A DNA stretch of 64,000 nucleotides from the NCBI RefSeq assembly GCF_950066645.1, contig NZ_CATMFB010000009.1:101826-165825 (forward strand), read 5' to 3'. The notes beneath the pieces were generated by a model that did not search any database, was not told the origin of the DNA, and saw only the letters and a program-made list of their open reading frames with translations. Below are positions 38,052 through 45,712 of the stretch, one piece after another (positions within the stretch are counted from its first letter, which is position 1; the number at the start of each line of letters is the position of its first letter). Both the position numbers and the translations under genes were made by a program. The DNA comes from an uncultured Thalassolituus sp. (GTDB taxonomy: Bacteria > Pseudomonadota > Gammaproteobacteria > Pseudomonadales > Oceanobacteraceae).

Positions 38052-39239
38052 ATGCATGTACTCGGCCACCTCACCATTGAAGAATTCCTGCGGGATTACT
38101 GGCAGAAGAAGCCGGTTCTGATCCGCAATGCGATCCCCGGGTTCACGCCCCTTCTCGCCGCAGACGAACTGGCGGGCCTGAGCCTGGAAGGTGAGATCGA
38201 AACCAGAATTATCGTCGAAGAAGGTCGAACCGGCCCATGGGAAGTTCACAAAGGTCCGTTCACTGAAGAAACCTACCGCGATCTTCCGGAAGACAAGTGG
38301 ACTCTGTTGGTCCAGGGCGTCGACCAGTGGATACCTGAAGCGGCTGATCTGCTTGAGTACTTCCGTTTTATTCCATCCTGGCGCATCGATGATCTGATGA
38401 TCAGCTATGCCGTTGACGGGGGAAGTGTCGGCCCACATTACGATCAGTACGACGTTTTCCTGCTCCAGGCAGAAGGTCAGAGAGAGTGGCGCATCGGACA
38501 GATGTGCTCTGAACAGAGTCCGATTCAGAAAGGACCCGCAGTGCGCATTCTGGAAGAGTTCGAAGAGAGTGATAGCTGGATACTGAATCCCGGAGACATG
38601 CTCTACCTGCCGCCTAAGCTGGCCCACTACGGCCGTGCAGTGGGTGAGTGCATGACCTACTCGGTCGGCTTTCGCGCGCCTTCCGCGGCACAGCTGCTGG
38701 AACGGGCTGCAGATGTCATTCTTCCGCAGCTCAATGACGATATCCGCTACGCTGACCCCGATCTCCGGGTACAGAAATCCAGCGCAGAAATCACTGCAGA
38801 TGCCATCAATCGCCTGCGCACTCTGCTGACAGAACAGCTGAACTCAGATGCCGTAATGGCAGAAATCATTGGTCAACTTATGACCGAACCTAAGTACCCT
38901 GACGATGGCCCGGACACGGCTGGCTCCCAAGAAAGCTTGGAGGAAAGCTGGGAAGAAACCGCCGACTGGTTACCGGACGCCACCCTGTGCCGGCATGAGC
39001 ACGCGCGTTTTGCCTGGCATCAGGACGGCGAGACGATCCGCTTCTGGCATCAGGGAGAAATGACGTGTCTGACTCCCGCAAGCCAGCCACTGGTTGCTCT
39101 TCTGAGTGATCAGCGCCATTATGACGGTCAGGAACTGATCAACTTATGCTCACACATGGATAGCCGCCAGCTCCTGCTGTCACTGATCGCAGCCGGACTG
39201 TTGTACACGGAGGAAGAATATGGAGATCCGGATTTCTGA
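38052..39239 (+). CDS. roxA: Ribosomal protein L16 arginine hydroxylase (YcfD/RoxA type)
   Basis: A 395-residue JmjC-type 2-oxoglutarate/iron oxygenase; E. coli YcfD hydroxylates an arginine of ribosomal protein uL16. The iron ligands are His and Asp in GSVGPHYDQYDVFLLQ and the later His in LPPKLAHYG. An acidic C-terminal winged-helix-like part is present. It begins 138 bp after purB and overlaps the next gene by 20 bp. Confidence 0.92.
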   Translation: MHVLGHLTIEEFLRDYWQKKPVLIRNAIPGFTPLLAADELAGLSLEGEIETRIIVEEGRTGPWEVHKGPFTEETYRDLPEDKWTLLVQGVDQWIPEAADLLEYFRFIPSWRIDDLMISYAVDGGSVGPHYDQYDVFLLQAEGQREWRIGQMCSEQSPIQKGPAVRILEEFEESDSWILNPGDMLYLPPKLAHYGRAVGECMTYSVGFRAPSAAQLLERAADVILPQLNDDIRYADPDLRVQKSSAEITADAINRLRTLLTEQLNSDAVMAEIIGQLMTEPKYPDDGPDTAGSQESLEESWEETADWLPDATLCRHEHARFAWHQDGETIRFWHQGEMTCLTPASQPLVALLSDQRHYDGQELINLCSHMDSRQLLLSLIAAGLLYTEEEYGDPDF

Positions 39240-40131
39240 CTGGAAACAGGCACGGGACGTCTCCCGTAAGATCCGCGAAGAAGTATTCATCCGCGAACAG
39301 CGGGTTCCCGAGGCCCTTGAATGGGATGACCTCGATGCCAAAGCCACTCATTTTCTCGCCTATGACGGGCGCACCCCGGTTGGTTGTGCGCGTCTTATGC
39401 CTGATGGCCACTTCGGCCGAATGGCTGTTGTGAGCTCCCGCCGTCACGAGCATTGGGGTTCACGGCTCCTCCACTCAATTGAACGCTACGCACAGCACGA
39501 ACTCCACCTTCGCGAACTCAGAGCCAGCGCACAGGTCAAGGCACTGCCCTTCTATCAGCGTAATGGCTTCAGCGCAGAGCCAGGCATTTTCGATGATGCA
39601 GGCATTGCCCACGTTGAGATTTATCGGGCTCCGGGAGCCCCATACGGCAACAGCGTACTCATGCCGACAGAAGATTTTACCGCCTATCGCCTGGATTCAC
39701 TGGTAGCGATGGCAGGTTGGGTCGAGCTGATGCTGGCAGGAAGGCCGCGCAGCGTAACCCTCATCTGTGACAGCCTCGACCACCCACTGTGGTGGAGACG
39801 AGACGTTCTGGAGGCCGTCAGCCGCTACGTCCGCTCAGCACGACACCGGGAATTCAGAGTTTACCTGCCCTTCGAAAACAGCAGCGTGGTGCGGCATCCA
39901 CTCGTCCGGTTGCAGTCGCGACTGGGAAAACGACTGTCATTTTTCATTCACTCCGGGGTCAGCTCAACAGTGATGCTGAGTCACGACTGGGGGTATCTGC
40001 GTCTCGCGGAGCCCGGTTCAGCTCTGGGAAGCATGAACGACCGGGCAACTGTTCAGCGATTATGCGACGACTACTCTGAAATATTCAGAACCGCACGCCC
40101 CTCCCGCGAGGTCCGCAGAGTTACTATCTGA
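39220..40131 (+). CDS. GNAT acetyltransferase with extra C-terminal domain
   Basis: 303 residues. Residues 1-140 are a GNAT domain of the ElaA/YjcF kind (REEVFIREQRVPEALEWDD at the start, then RMAVVSSRRHEHWGSRLLHS for CoA binding and FYQRNGF). Residues 150-300 form a second domain with no acetyltransferase motif, containing VTLICDSLDHPLWWR and EFRVYLPFEN. The gene starts within roxA, 20 bp before its stop, behind a strong GGAGGAAG ribosome binding site, so the two are translationally coupled. Its substrate is unknown. Confidence 0.82.
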   Translation: MEIRISDWKQARDVSRKIREEVFIREQRVPEALEWDDLDAKATHFLAYDGRTPVGCARLMPDGHFGRMAVVSSRRHEHWGSRLLHSIERYAQHELHLRELRASAQVKALPFYQRNGFSAEPGIFDDAGIAHVEIYRAPGAPYGNSVLMPTEDFTAYRLDSLVAMAGWVELMLAGRPRSVTLICDSLDHPLWWRRDVLEAVSRYVRSARHREFRVYLPFENSSVVRHPLVRLQSRLGKRLSFFIHSGVSSTVMLSHDWGYLRLAEPGSALGSMNDRATVQRLCDDYSEIFRTARPSREVRRVTI

Positions 40132-40561
40132 GGAGCAGCCAGATCAGCAGCAGGTGACAGGCACTCACCGTAACAGTGAGTACCCAGCGAAGCTGACGGT
40201 AATCTCTGCGGTAAGCCTGTCGGTAAAGAGGTTCACGCTCGAGCCAGACCAGTGTCCAGTAACCAACCAGGAGTCCCGGCAATGCGATCAGCAAAGGCAT
40301 GAAATACATCAGCATTGCCAACAGCGAGACCGCAATCGCCAGAGCAAGCTCGACGCTTCTGCGCCTCTCAGGCCGCACCTGACCAACGCCCCAGCAGGCC
40401 CCCGCCATAAACGCGAGAATCACGACCGAGTAACTGCGAAATATGTCCGCAGCGCCTTCCAGCCCTGCCACTTCAGCAATCAGTGAAAAAAAGAATGGCA
40501 GCAACCCGGCATAGCCCAGCTGCTGCGTCAGTGTCATTGAGCGTATAAGTGAGAGAGACAT
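40124..40561 (-). CDS. DUF3429 family membrane protein
   Basis: A 145-residue inner-membrane protein with four to five hydrophobic helices and the family phrases LGYAGLLPFF, FMAGACWG and YWTLVWLEREP. Function unknown. It converges on the GNAT gene with an 8-bp overlap of the two 3' ends. Confidence 0.8.
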   Translation of the reverse strand: MSLSLIRSMTLTQQLGYAGLLPFFFSLIAEVAGLEGAADIFRSYSVVILAFMAGACWGVGQVRPERRRSVELALAIAVSLLAMLMYFMPLLIALPGLLVGYWTLVWLEREPLYRQAYRRDYRQLRWVLTVTVSACHLLLIWLLLR

Positions 40562-40570
40562 AAGCTCCCC

Positions 40571-41341
40571 TCAGTGATGACCTGCTTTAAGAATAGCAGT
40601 TACACGCTCAACATCGGCAGGTGTATCAATGCCATGACCCGGCGCCTGATCAATCACCGACATGTGAATTCCAACGCCGTACCAGAGCGCACGTAACTGC
40701 TCAAGTGACTCAGTCAGTTCAATGGCACAGGGGGCCATCTTTTCGTAGGCATTGAGGAAAGACACGCGGTAACCGTACATACCAATATGACGATAAACAG
40801 GCATGCGCCCGGTAACCTCTTCCCGGCTTTCGCGGTACAGGTCCCTGTCCCATGGAATCGGTGCCCGGCTGAAATACATCGCAAAATGGCGTTCGTTAAG
40901 CACGACCTTGACGACATTCGGATCAAAAGCATCATGCGCCGTTGTCACCGGAGTGCAGACAGAACTCATCCCCGCATCCGGGTTTTCCAGCAGCCCTGCC
41001 GCGGTAAGTTCGATCAGGCTCCGGGGGATCAGAGGCTCATCCCCCTGAAGGTTTACAACGACGGTATCTTCAGACCACCCCTGGACACGGACAACCTCAG
41101 CAATCCGCTCTGTGCCATTTTCGTGATCCGGAGATGTCATCACCACATCTGCACCAAAACGCTCAGCCACTTCTGCAATCCGCTGATCATCCGTGGCAAC
41201 AACGACCTCACTGGCACCTGCCTGCAGCGCGCGTTCATACACATGCTGGATCATTGGCTTGCCTGCCAGATCAATCAGTGGCTTGCCGGGTAAGCGCGAC
41301 GACGCATAACGGGCAGGAATAACGATTTTGTAATCAGACAT
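40571..41341 (-). CDS. kdsB: 3-deoxy-manno-octulosonate cytidylyltransferase
   Basis: Activates KDO to CMP-KDO for lipopolysaccharide core synthesis. The start is ATG 41341 (MSDYKIVIPARYASSRLPGK), with the N-terminal nucleotide-binding signature; 72 in-frame codons upstream belong to the epimerase region. The 256 residues include VVATDDQRI and VNLQGDEPL. It is usually found next to lpxK and ycaR, but here it sits 30 kb away with kdsC. Confidence 0.95.
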   Translation of the reverse strand: MSDYKIVIPARYASSRLPGKPLIDLAGKPMIQHVYERALQAGASEVVVATDDQRIAEVAERFGADVVMTSPDHENGTERIAEVVRVQGWSEDTVVVNLQGDEPLIPRSLIELTAAGLLENPDAGMSSVCTPVTTAHDAFDPNVVKVVLNERHFAMYFSRAPIPWDRDLYRESREEVTGRMPVYRHIGMYGYRVSFLNAYEKMAPCAIELTESLEQLRALWYGVGIHMSVIDQAPGHGIDTPADVERVTAILKAGHH

Positions 41342-41348
41342 AGATAAA

Positions 41349-42356
41349 TCAGACCTTATAAAAATCTTTGTACCAGGCAATAAATTTTCCAATGCCGTCG
41401 GCCAGAGGCGTATTCGGAGCAAAATCAACATCCGCAGCGAGGTCATCGACGTTCGCGTATGTTGCAAGAACATCGCCTGGCTGCATTTCCATGTAGTTTT
41501 TATCCGCAGTGACACCCAGCGCATTTTCGATAGTCTCAACGAACGTACCGAGTTCAACCGAGTTGTGGTTGCCGATATTGTAGATTTTGTAAGGCGCCGA
41601 ACTGCGACTGCTGTCGCCAGACTCCGGCGTCCAGTTCTGGGCTGGCTCCGGAGCCTTCATCGTGACACGAACCACGCCTTCGACGATATCGTCGATGTAC
41701 GTGAAGTCGCGCTGCATCTTGCCATGGTTATAAATATCGATGGTCTTGCCCGCGAGAATAGATTTCGTAAAACCGAAATAAGCCATGTCCGGACGCCCCC
41801 ATGGGCCATACACCGTAAAAAATCGAAGCCCGGTCGTCGGCAGACGATACAAATGAGAATACGTATGCGCCATCAGCTCATTCGATTTTTTCGTAGCTGC
41901 ATACAAAGAAACAGGGTGATCGACACGATCCCCTGTACTGTAGGGCAAATGGGTGTTAAGGCCGTACACAGAACTGGATGACGCATAAACAAAATGCTCC
42001 ACCTGCGCATGACGACACCCTTCCATCACGTTGACAAAACCGATCAGGTTACTATCAACATAGGCTTGCGGATTGGTGATGGAATAGCGCACACCGGCCT
42101 GTGCAGCCAGATGGATAACGCGATCAAATTTGTGTTCACGGAAAAGCGCAGCTACTGCCTCACGATCAGCCAGCTCAAGCCGGATAAAGGTGAATCCTGA
42201 TAAAGGGTCCAGCCAGGCGAGGCGCCCCTGCTTCAGAGCCGGATCATAATAATCGTTGAGATTATCAACTCCGACAACGGTGTGCCCCATTTCTACAAGT
42301 TTCTTGCTGGTGTATGAGCCAATAAAACCCGCCGCGCCAGTCACCAGTATGTTCAC
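41349..42356 (-). CDS. NAD-dependent epimerase, UDP-glucuronate 4-epimerase-like
   Basis: A 335-residue short-chain epimerase/dehydratase. The NAD-binding GAAGFIGSYTSKKL is at the N-terminus and VGVDNLNDYYDP follows; the active site YAATKKSNE gives Tyr and Lys, with Ser in SSSSVYG. The long match to CapI-type enzymes (TGLRFFTVYGPWGRPDMA) supports UDP-GlcA to UDP-GalA conversion. It lies between kdsC (4-bp overlap) and kdsB (7-bp gap), so it probably makes a sugar for the lipopolysaccharide core or capsule. Confidence 0.88.
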   Translation of the reverse strand: MNILVTGAAGFIGSYTSKKLVEMGHTVVGVDNLNDYYDPALKQGRLAWLDPLSGFTFIRLELADREAVAALFREHKFDRVIHLAAQAGVRYSITNPQAYVDSNLIGFVNVMEGCRHAQVEHFVYASSSSVYGLNTHLPYSTGDRVDHPVSLYAATKKSNELMAHTYSHLYRLPTTGLRFFTVYGPWGRPDMAYFGFTKSILAGKTIDIYNHGKMQRDFTYIDDIVEGVVRVTMKAPEPAQNWTPESGDSSRSSAPYKIYNIGNHNSVELGTFVETIENALGVTADKNYMEMQPGDVLATYANVDDLAADVDFAPNTPLADGIGKFIAWYKDFYKV

Positions 42357-42913
42357 GATTTCTTTTCCTCAAACTCAGGAAGCATTGCTTTTATATAGGC
42401 TTCTTCAAGTGGCATTCTGCTACCCAGAATAATATCCGCCACTTCACGGGCAACGCCTTTGCCGCCCGCAGCTTCGGTGATCAGGTCTGCACGATCACGC
42501 ACCATCCAGAAACCATCGGCGGGCGATACGCTCAGCCCAACACGGGTCATGACCTTAAGATCAATAACATCGTCGCCAACGTAACAAACCTCAGAAGGAT
42601 CAATCAGGAGATCATCCATCAGACCCGACAGAACCGCCCATTTATCTTTTGTCCCCGGGAAAAACTGAGAAATACCCAGATCGGCAGCCCGCTTCTGAAG
42701 TGGCGCGGAATCTTTTGCAGAAATAATGGCGGTGTCTATGTCAAACACGTTCAGCAATTTAATGCCCACACCATCTTTGACATTAAAGTGTTTTACCTCT
42801 TCACCAGACGCTGAATAGGTCAGCGTACCGTCAGTCAGCACACCATCAACATCAAACACAACAAGCCGTATTGCACGTGCTTTTTCTTTTACAGCATTAG
42901 GAATATGAACCAT
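42353..42913 (-). CDS. kdsC: KDO-8-phosphate phosphatase-like HAD protein
   Basis: A 186-residue HAD phosphatase with motif I DVDGVLTDG near residue 22, IIS as motif II, Lys in GTKDKW and motif IV VGDDVIDL. ATG 42913 follows AGGTGG at good spacing and is preferred to the in-frame GTG at 42922. Classic KdsC has a G-R pair after motif II, here AKD, so substrate preference may differ (a nonulosonate 9-phosphate phosphatase is an alternative). Location beside kdsB supports the KDO role. Confidence 0.85.
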   Translation of the reverse strand: MVHIPNAVKEKARAIRLVVFDVDGVLTDGTLTYSASGEEVKHFNVKDGVGIKLLNVFDIDTAIISAKDSAPLQKRAADLGISQFFPGTKDKWAVLSGLMDDLLIDPSEVCYVGDDVIDLKVMTRVGLSVSPADGFWMVRDRADLITEAAGGKGVAREVADIILGSRMPLEEAYIKAMLPEFEEKKS

Positions 42914-43086
42914 ACCAACCACCTGAATTCAGCTGCGCAGATTGTAACGGCTGAAGTGCTTAATTGGCAGTGCTCTGGCTCCAGAACAGTGAATACCGCA
43001 GACACCACATAGCATTCCAACAGGTATAACCGCACAGACGGACTCACCCCGGAAGACTTAGCAGATCACAGAAAGGAAAATAAAGA

Positions 43087-43162
43087 TGGCATCCCCAAGG
43101 GGATTCGAACCCCTGTTACCGCCGTGAAAGGGCGGTGTCCTAGGCCTCTAGACGATGGGGAC
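43087..43162 (-). tRNA. tRNA-Glu (anticodon TTC)
   Basis: The minus strand folds as a 76-base tRNA: acceptor GTCCCCA/TGGGGAT, anticodon loop CTTTCAC with TTC, T-arm GGGGTTCGAATCCCC and an encoded CCA end. It lies 23 bp after tRNA-Ala on the same strand, downstream of the gltX gene that charges it. Confidence 0.97.
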
Positions 43163-43185
43163 ACAAGGACAAGCAAGAAAGGTTT

Positions 43186-43261
43186 TGGTGGAGCCTAGCG
43201 GGATCGAACCGCTGACCTCAACACTGCCAGTGTTGCGCTCTCCCAGCTGAGCTAAGGCCCC
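43186..43261 (-). tRNA. tRNA-Ala (anticodon GGC)
   Basis: A 76-base tRNA on the minus strand: acceptor GGGGCCT/AGGCTCC, anticodon loop with GGC between GCAACACT and AGTGTTG, T-arm GCGGTTCGATCCCGC and encoded CCA. First of a two-tRNA transcript with tRNA-Glu. Confidence 0.97.
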
Positions 43262-43279
43262 GTCTCAAAACGTGCGCGT

Positions 43280-43308
43280 ATCTTACTCACGCACCCTATG
43301 GGTGTCAA
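43280..43308 (-). promoter_or_regulatory. Sigma-70 promoter of the tRNA-Ala/tRNA-Glu unit
   Basis: On the minus strand, a perfect -35 box TTGACA (43308-43303) and a -10 box TAAGAT (43285-43280) are separated by 17 bp. The GC-rich stretch after the -10 box (ACGCGCACG) is the discriminator type seen at growth-rate- and ppGpp-controlled stable RNA promoters. Transcription should begin near 43273, about 12 bp before the tRNA-Ala 5' end. Confidence 0.8.
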
Positions 43309-43345
43309 CATCAAGATAGGAAATAATTCAGATAAACAATAACTT

Positions 43346-43376
43346 ACAGACGGATGGGAATCCCCCACCCGTCTGC
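43346..43376 (-). terminator. Terminator downstream of gltX
   Basis: On the minus strand, CAGACGG-GTGGGG...CCCAT-CCGTCTG forms a long imperfect hairpin 8 bp after the gltX stop, followed by a T-rich but interrupted tail (TAAGTTATTGTTT). It separates gltX from the tRNA promoter. Confidence 0.65.
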
Positions 43377-43383
43377 CACCCGA

Positions 43384-44892
43384 TCACTGATCCGCTACTG
43401 CCGCAGCGATAGCAGCCACCATGGACTGATAGTCTTTTTCCATTTTCTTCAGTTTCTTTTTGCCTGGCGCACCAAGAACCTCAACCGCATGACGAACACG
43501 GGAACGGCTCATATCAGGCCCCAGCAGCGCCATGGTATCCAGTACAGAAATCGTCGATGTGGTACCAGCAATGGCCATGAAGAATGGGGACAGGAAGTCA
43601 CGGATTTTCACATCCATCTGACGCGCCAGCCCGAACAGAGCCTCTTCGATACTTTCTTTTGACCAGTGACGGACAGATTCAAGCTGCCACAGCCCATACT
43701 GCAGGATCTCGACTGTTTTATCCTGATCCAGTGTCTTATGAGCAAAATCATCCACTGTCAGCGGAGTCATCCCAGCGAGAAAATGCCCGGCCAGAGGTGC
43801 AACATCAGAGAAAACCTCTACACGGGGCTGAATGTGAGGAATCACGGGCAGTGTCCGCTCAGGGCGAAGTCCCCAGGCCGCAAACCTCTCAGCAAACGCT
43901 TCCGGCGAAAGTTCACGCAACCACAGACTGTTCAGCCAGCGCAGCTTCTCAACATCAAACACCGGGCCACCAAGTGATACGCGCTGAATATCGAAATGCT
44001 CAAACATCTCGTTGCGGGAAAATTTCTCGCGCTCGTCCGGCATGGACCACCCCATGCGCCCAAGATAGTTCAGCAGCGCTTCTGGCATAAAGCCCATGCG
44101 CTCATAGAACATGATCGAGGTCGGGTTCTTACGCTTACTGAGCTTACTCTTGTCAGGATTACGCAGAAGCGGCATATGACAGAGCTTCGGCATTTCCCAA
44201 CCAAAGTATTCATACAGCAACTTATGCTTAGGCGCAGAGCTGATCCACTCTTCACCGCGGATGACGTGGGTAATCTCCATCAGGTGATCATCAACCACGT
44301 TCGCCAGATGATACGTTGGCATACCATCAGACTTCAGAAGAATCTGCGCATCGACCTGAGACCAGTCCAGCTCGATATCGCCACGAAGCATGTCCTGGAC
44401 AACACAGGTCCCCTCTTCTGGCACCTTCATCCGGACAACATAAGGAGCACCAGCAGCTTCGCGGCTGGCAACCTCATCTGCTGGCAGCTCGAGATCAGAG
44501 ACCTTAAGCGCCGTCTGATGTCCGCTCTCCTGTTTCTGCAGGCGCAGTGCATCGAGTTCTTCTGCTGTGCGGTAGCACTTAAACGCAAACCCCTTATCCA
44601 GAAGTTGCTGCACATGCTCCTCGTAGATCGCACGACGCTCACTCTGGCGATAAGGCCCATGCTGACCACCGACATCAGGGCCTTCATCCCACTCGATACC
44701 CAGCCAACGCAGGCTATCGAGAATTGCCTGTTCTGATTCTGGGGTGCTTCGTACCTGGTCAGTATCTTCAATACGCAGGAGGAATTGACCACCATGCTGG
44801 CGGGCAAAAGCCAGATTGAATAAGGCAATATAGGCGGTGCCTACATGAGGATCGCCGGTTGGCGAAGGCGCTACGCGGGTACGGACAGTCAT
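43384..44892 (-). CDS. gltX: Glutamate--tRNA ligase
   Basis: Charges tRNA-Glu. The 502 residues contain the class I motifs: HVGT in [17 protein letters not shown] near residue 15, and KLSKRKNP near residue 255. The C-terminal anticodon-binding helices end in [18 protein letters not shown]. It has no zinc cluster of the SWIM type, which is common in this group. Its cognate tRNA-Glu gene lies about 220 bp downstream. Confidence 0.97.
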   Translation of the reverse strand: MTVRTRVAPSPTGDPHVGTAYIALFNLAFARQHGGQFLLRIEDTDQVRSTPESEQAILDSLRWLGIEWDEGPDVGGQHGPYRQSERRAIYEEHVQQLLDKGFAFKCYRTAEELDALRLQKQESGHQTALKVSDLELPADEVASREAAGAPYVVRMKVPEEGTCVVQDMLRGDIELDWSQVDAQILLKSDGMPTYHLANVVDDHLMEITHVIRGEEWISSAPKHKLLYEYFGWEMPKLCHMPLLRNPDKSKLSKRKNPTSIMFYERMGFMPEALLNYLGRMGWSMPDEREKFSRNEMFEHFDIQRVSLGGPVFDVEKLRWLNSLWLRELSPEAFAERFAAWGLRPERTLPVIPHIQPRVEVFSDVAPLAGHFLAGMTPLTVDDFAHKTLDQDKTVEILQYGLWQLESVRHWSKESIEEALFGLARQMDVKIRDFLSPFFMAIAGTTSTISVLDTMALLGPDMSRSRVRHAVEVLGAPGKKKLKKMEKDYQSMVAAIAAAVADQ

Positions 44893-44980
44893 GATAAGTC
44901 TCAGATAAAATCAAACTGCGCCGATTATAGAGAATTCGCAGTTCGAATGCATGACAGAACCGGATTATTCAGACGTGCAT

Positions 44981-45013
44981 AAAAAAGAGGCGGGGCCGCC
45001 GGACCCACGCCTT
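44981..45013 (-). terminator. Terminator after the lipase gene pair
   Basis: Minus-strand reading gives AAGGCG, a GC-rich inner stem (GGGTCCGGCGGCCC), then CGCCTC followed by six Ts. It begins 12 bp after the stop of the gene at 45025-45642. Confidence 0.7.
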
Positions 45014-45024
45014 AAAAGGGAACT

Positions 45025-45642
45025 TCAGGAAGATGCCTGATCAAAACCGAACTGAACGCCAATCCGGGCGGCTTCTTCACCCGCCCGCTTTCTCAGCTCG
45101 GCCGGGTCATTTAATACGGAGGACAGTACCCGGTACTGGAGTGACTGTGCTTTTTCTTTCGACATATCCTGATTCACAACACGCGCGGGAATCAGACTGA
45201 GAACTGCGTCTGCCAGGGCTTCACGCTGCTGGGGGTCAGTTTCTTTCTGCCACAACTCCAGGCGTTTATTAAACCGGATCAGATTGACCAGACGGAGTAA
45301 TTCAGTATCAGGATTTTCATTCTGAGCAGAGACTGAGTTAAGAATCAGCCACTCTGCCGGAGAAACAAATTCAGGACGACCATTCACCGAAGTGAGATCA
45401 GTTTCCCGCGACGAATCTTCCCTGGCTGCAGCGAGCGCATCTTTCTGCATGTCAATCAAAGTATCAGGACTCATAACAGACAGTTGTTCTGCGCTGTAGC
45501 TTTCCGTTGCTATTGCCACGCTGTTGTCTGTGACACCCTGCCCTGCAACCTTCACCAGATCATCTGATTGCGTAAACAGATAACCACCTGTGATCGCTGC
45601 AACGACAGCTACCGAGAGACCGAGTGTTAAAGGCTTAAACAT
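45025..45642 (-). CDS. Membrane-anchored periplasmic protein, possible lipase accessory factor
   Basis: The start is ATG 45642 (MFKPLTLGLSVAVVAAITGGYLF) behind GAGGTGG; 45 earlier codons are not used. The 205-residue product has an N-terminal signal anchor, then a soluble, largely helical, charged domain with no cysteines. Its place 70 bp after a secreted lipase, the anchor and the helical body recall lipase-specific foldases. However the RxxFDY foldase motif is absent and it is shorter, so the role is inferred from context only. Confidence 0.6.
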   Translation of the reverse strand: MFKPLTLGLSVAVVAAITGGYLFTQSDDLVKVAGQGVTDNSVAIATESYSAEQLSVMSPDTLIDMQKDALAAAREDSSRETDLTSVNGRPEFVSPAEWLILNSVSAQNENPDTELLRLVNLIRFNKRLELWQKETDPQQREALADAVLSLIPARVVNQDMSKEKAQSLQYRVLSSVLNDPAELRKRAGEEAARIGVQFGFDQASS

Positions 45643-45712
45643 AGACCACCTCTGGGTTGTGATTGTGACGGAAAAATGGCCGGGGAATCCCCCGGCCACT
45701 GGCAGCGACTGC

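Noticed and set aside
45025..45642. True lipase foldase (Lif/LimA)
   Set aside because: The conserved RxxFDY motif is missing and the protein is too short, so only an accessory role is suggested.
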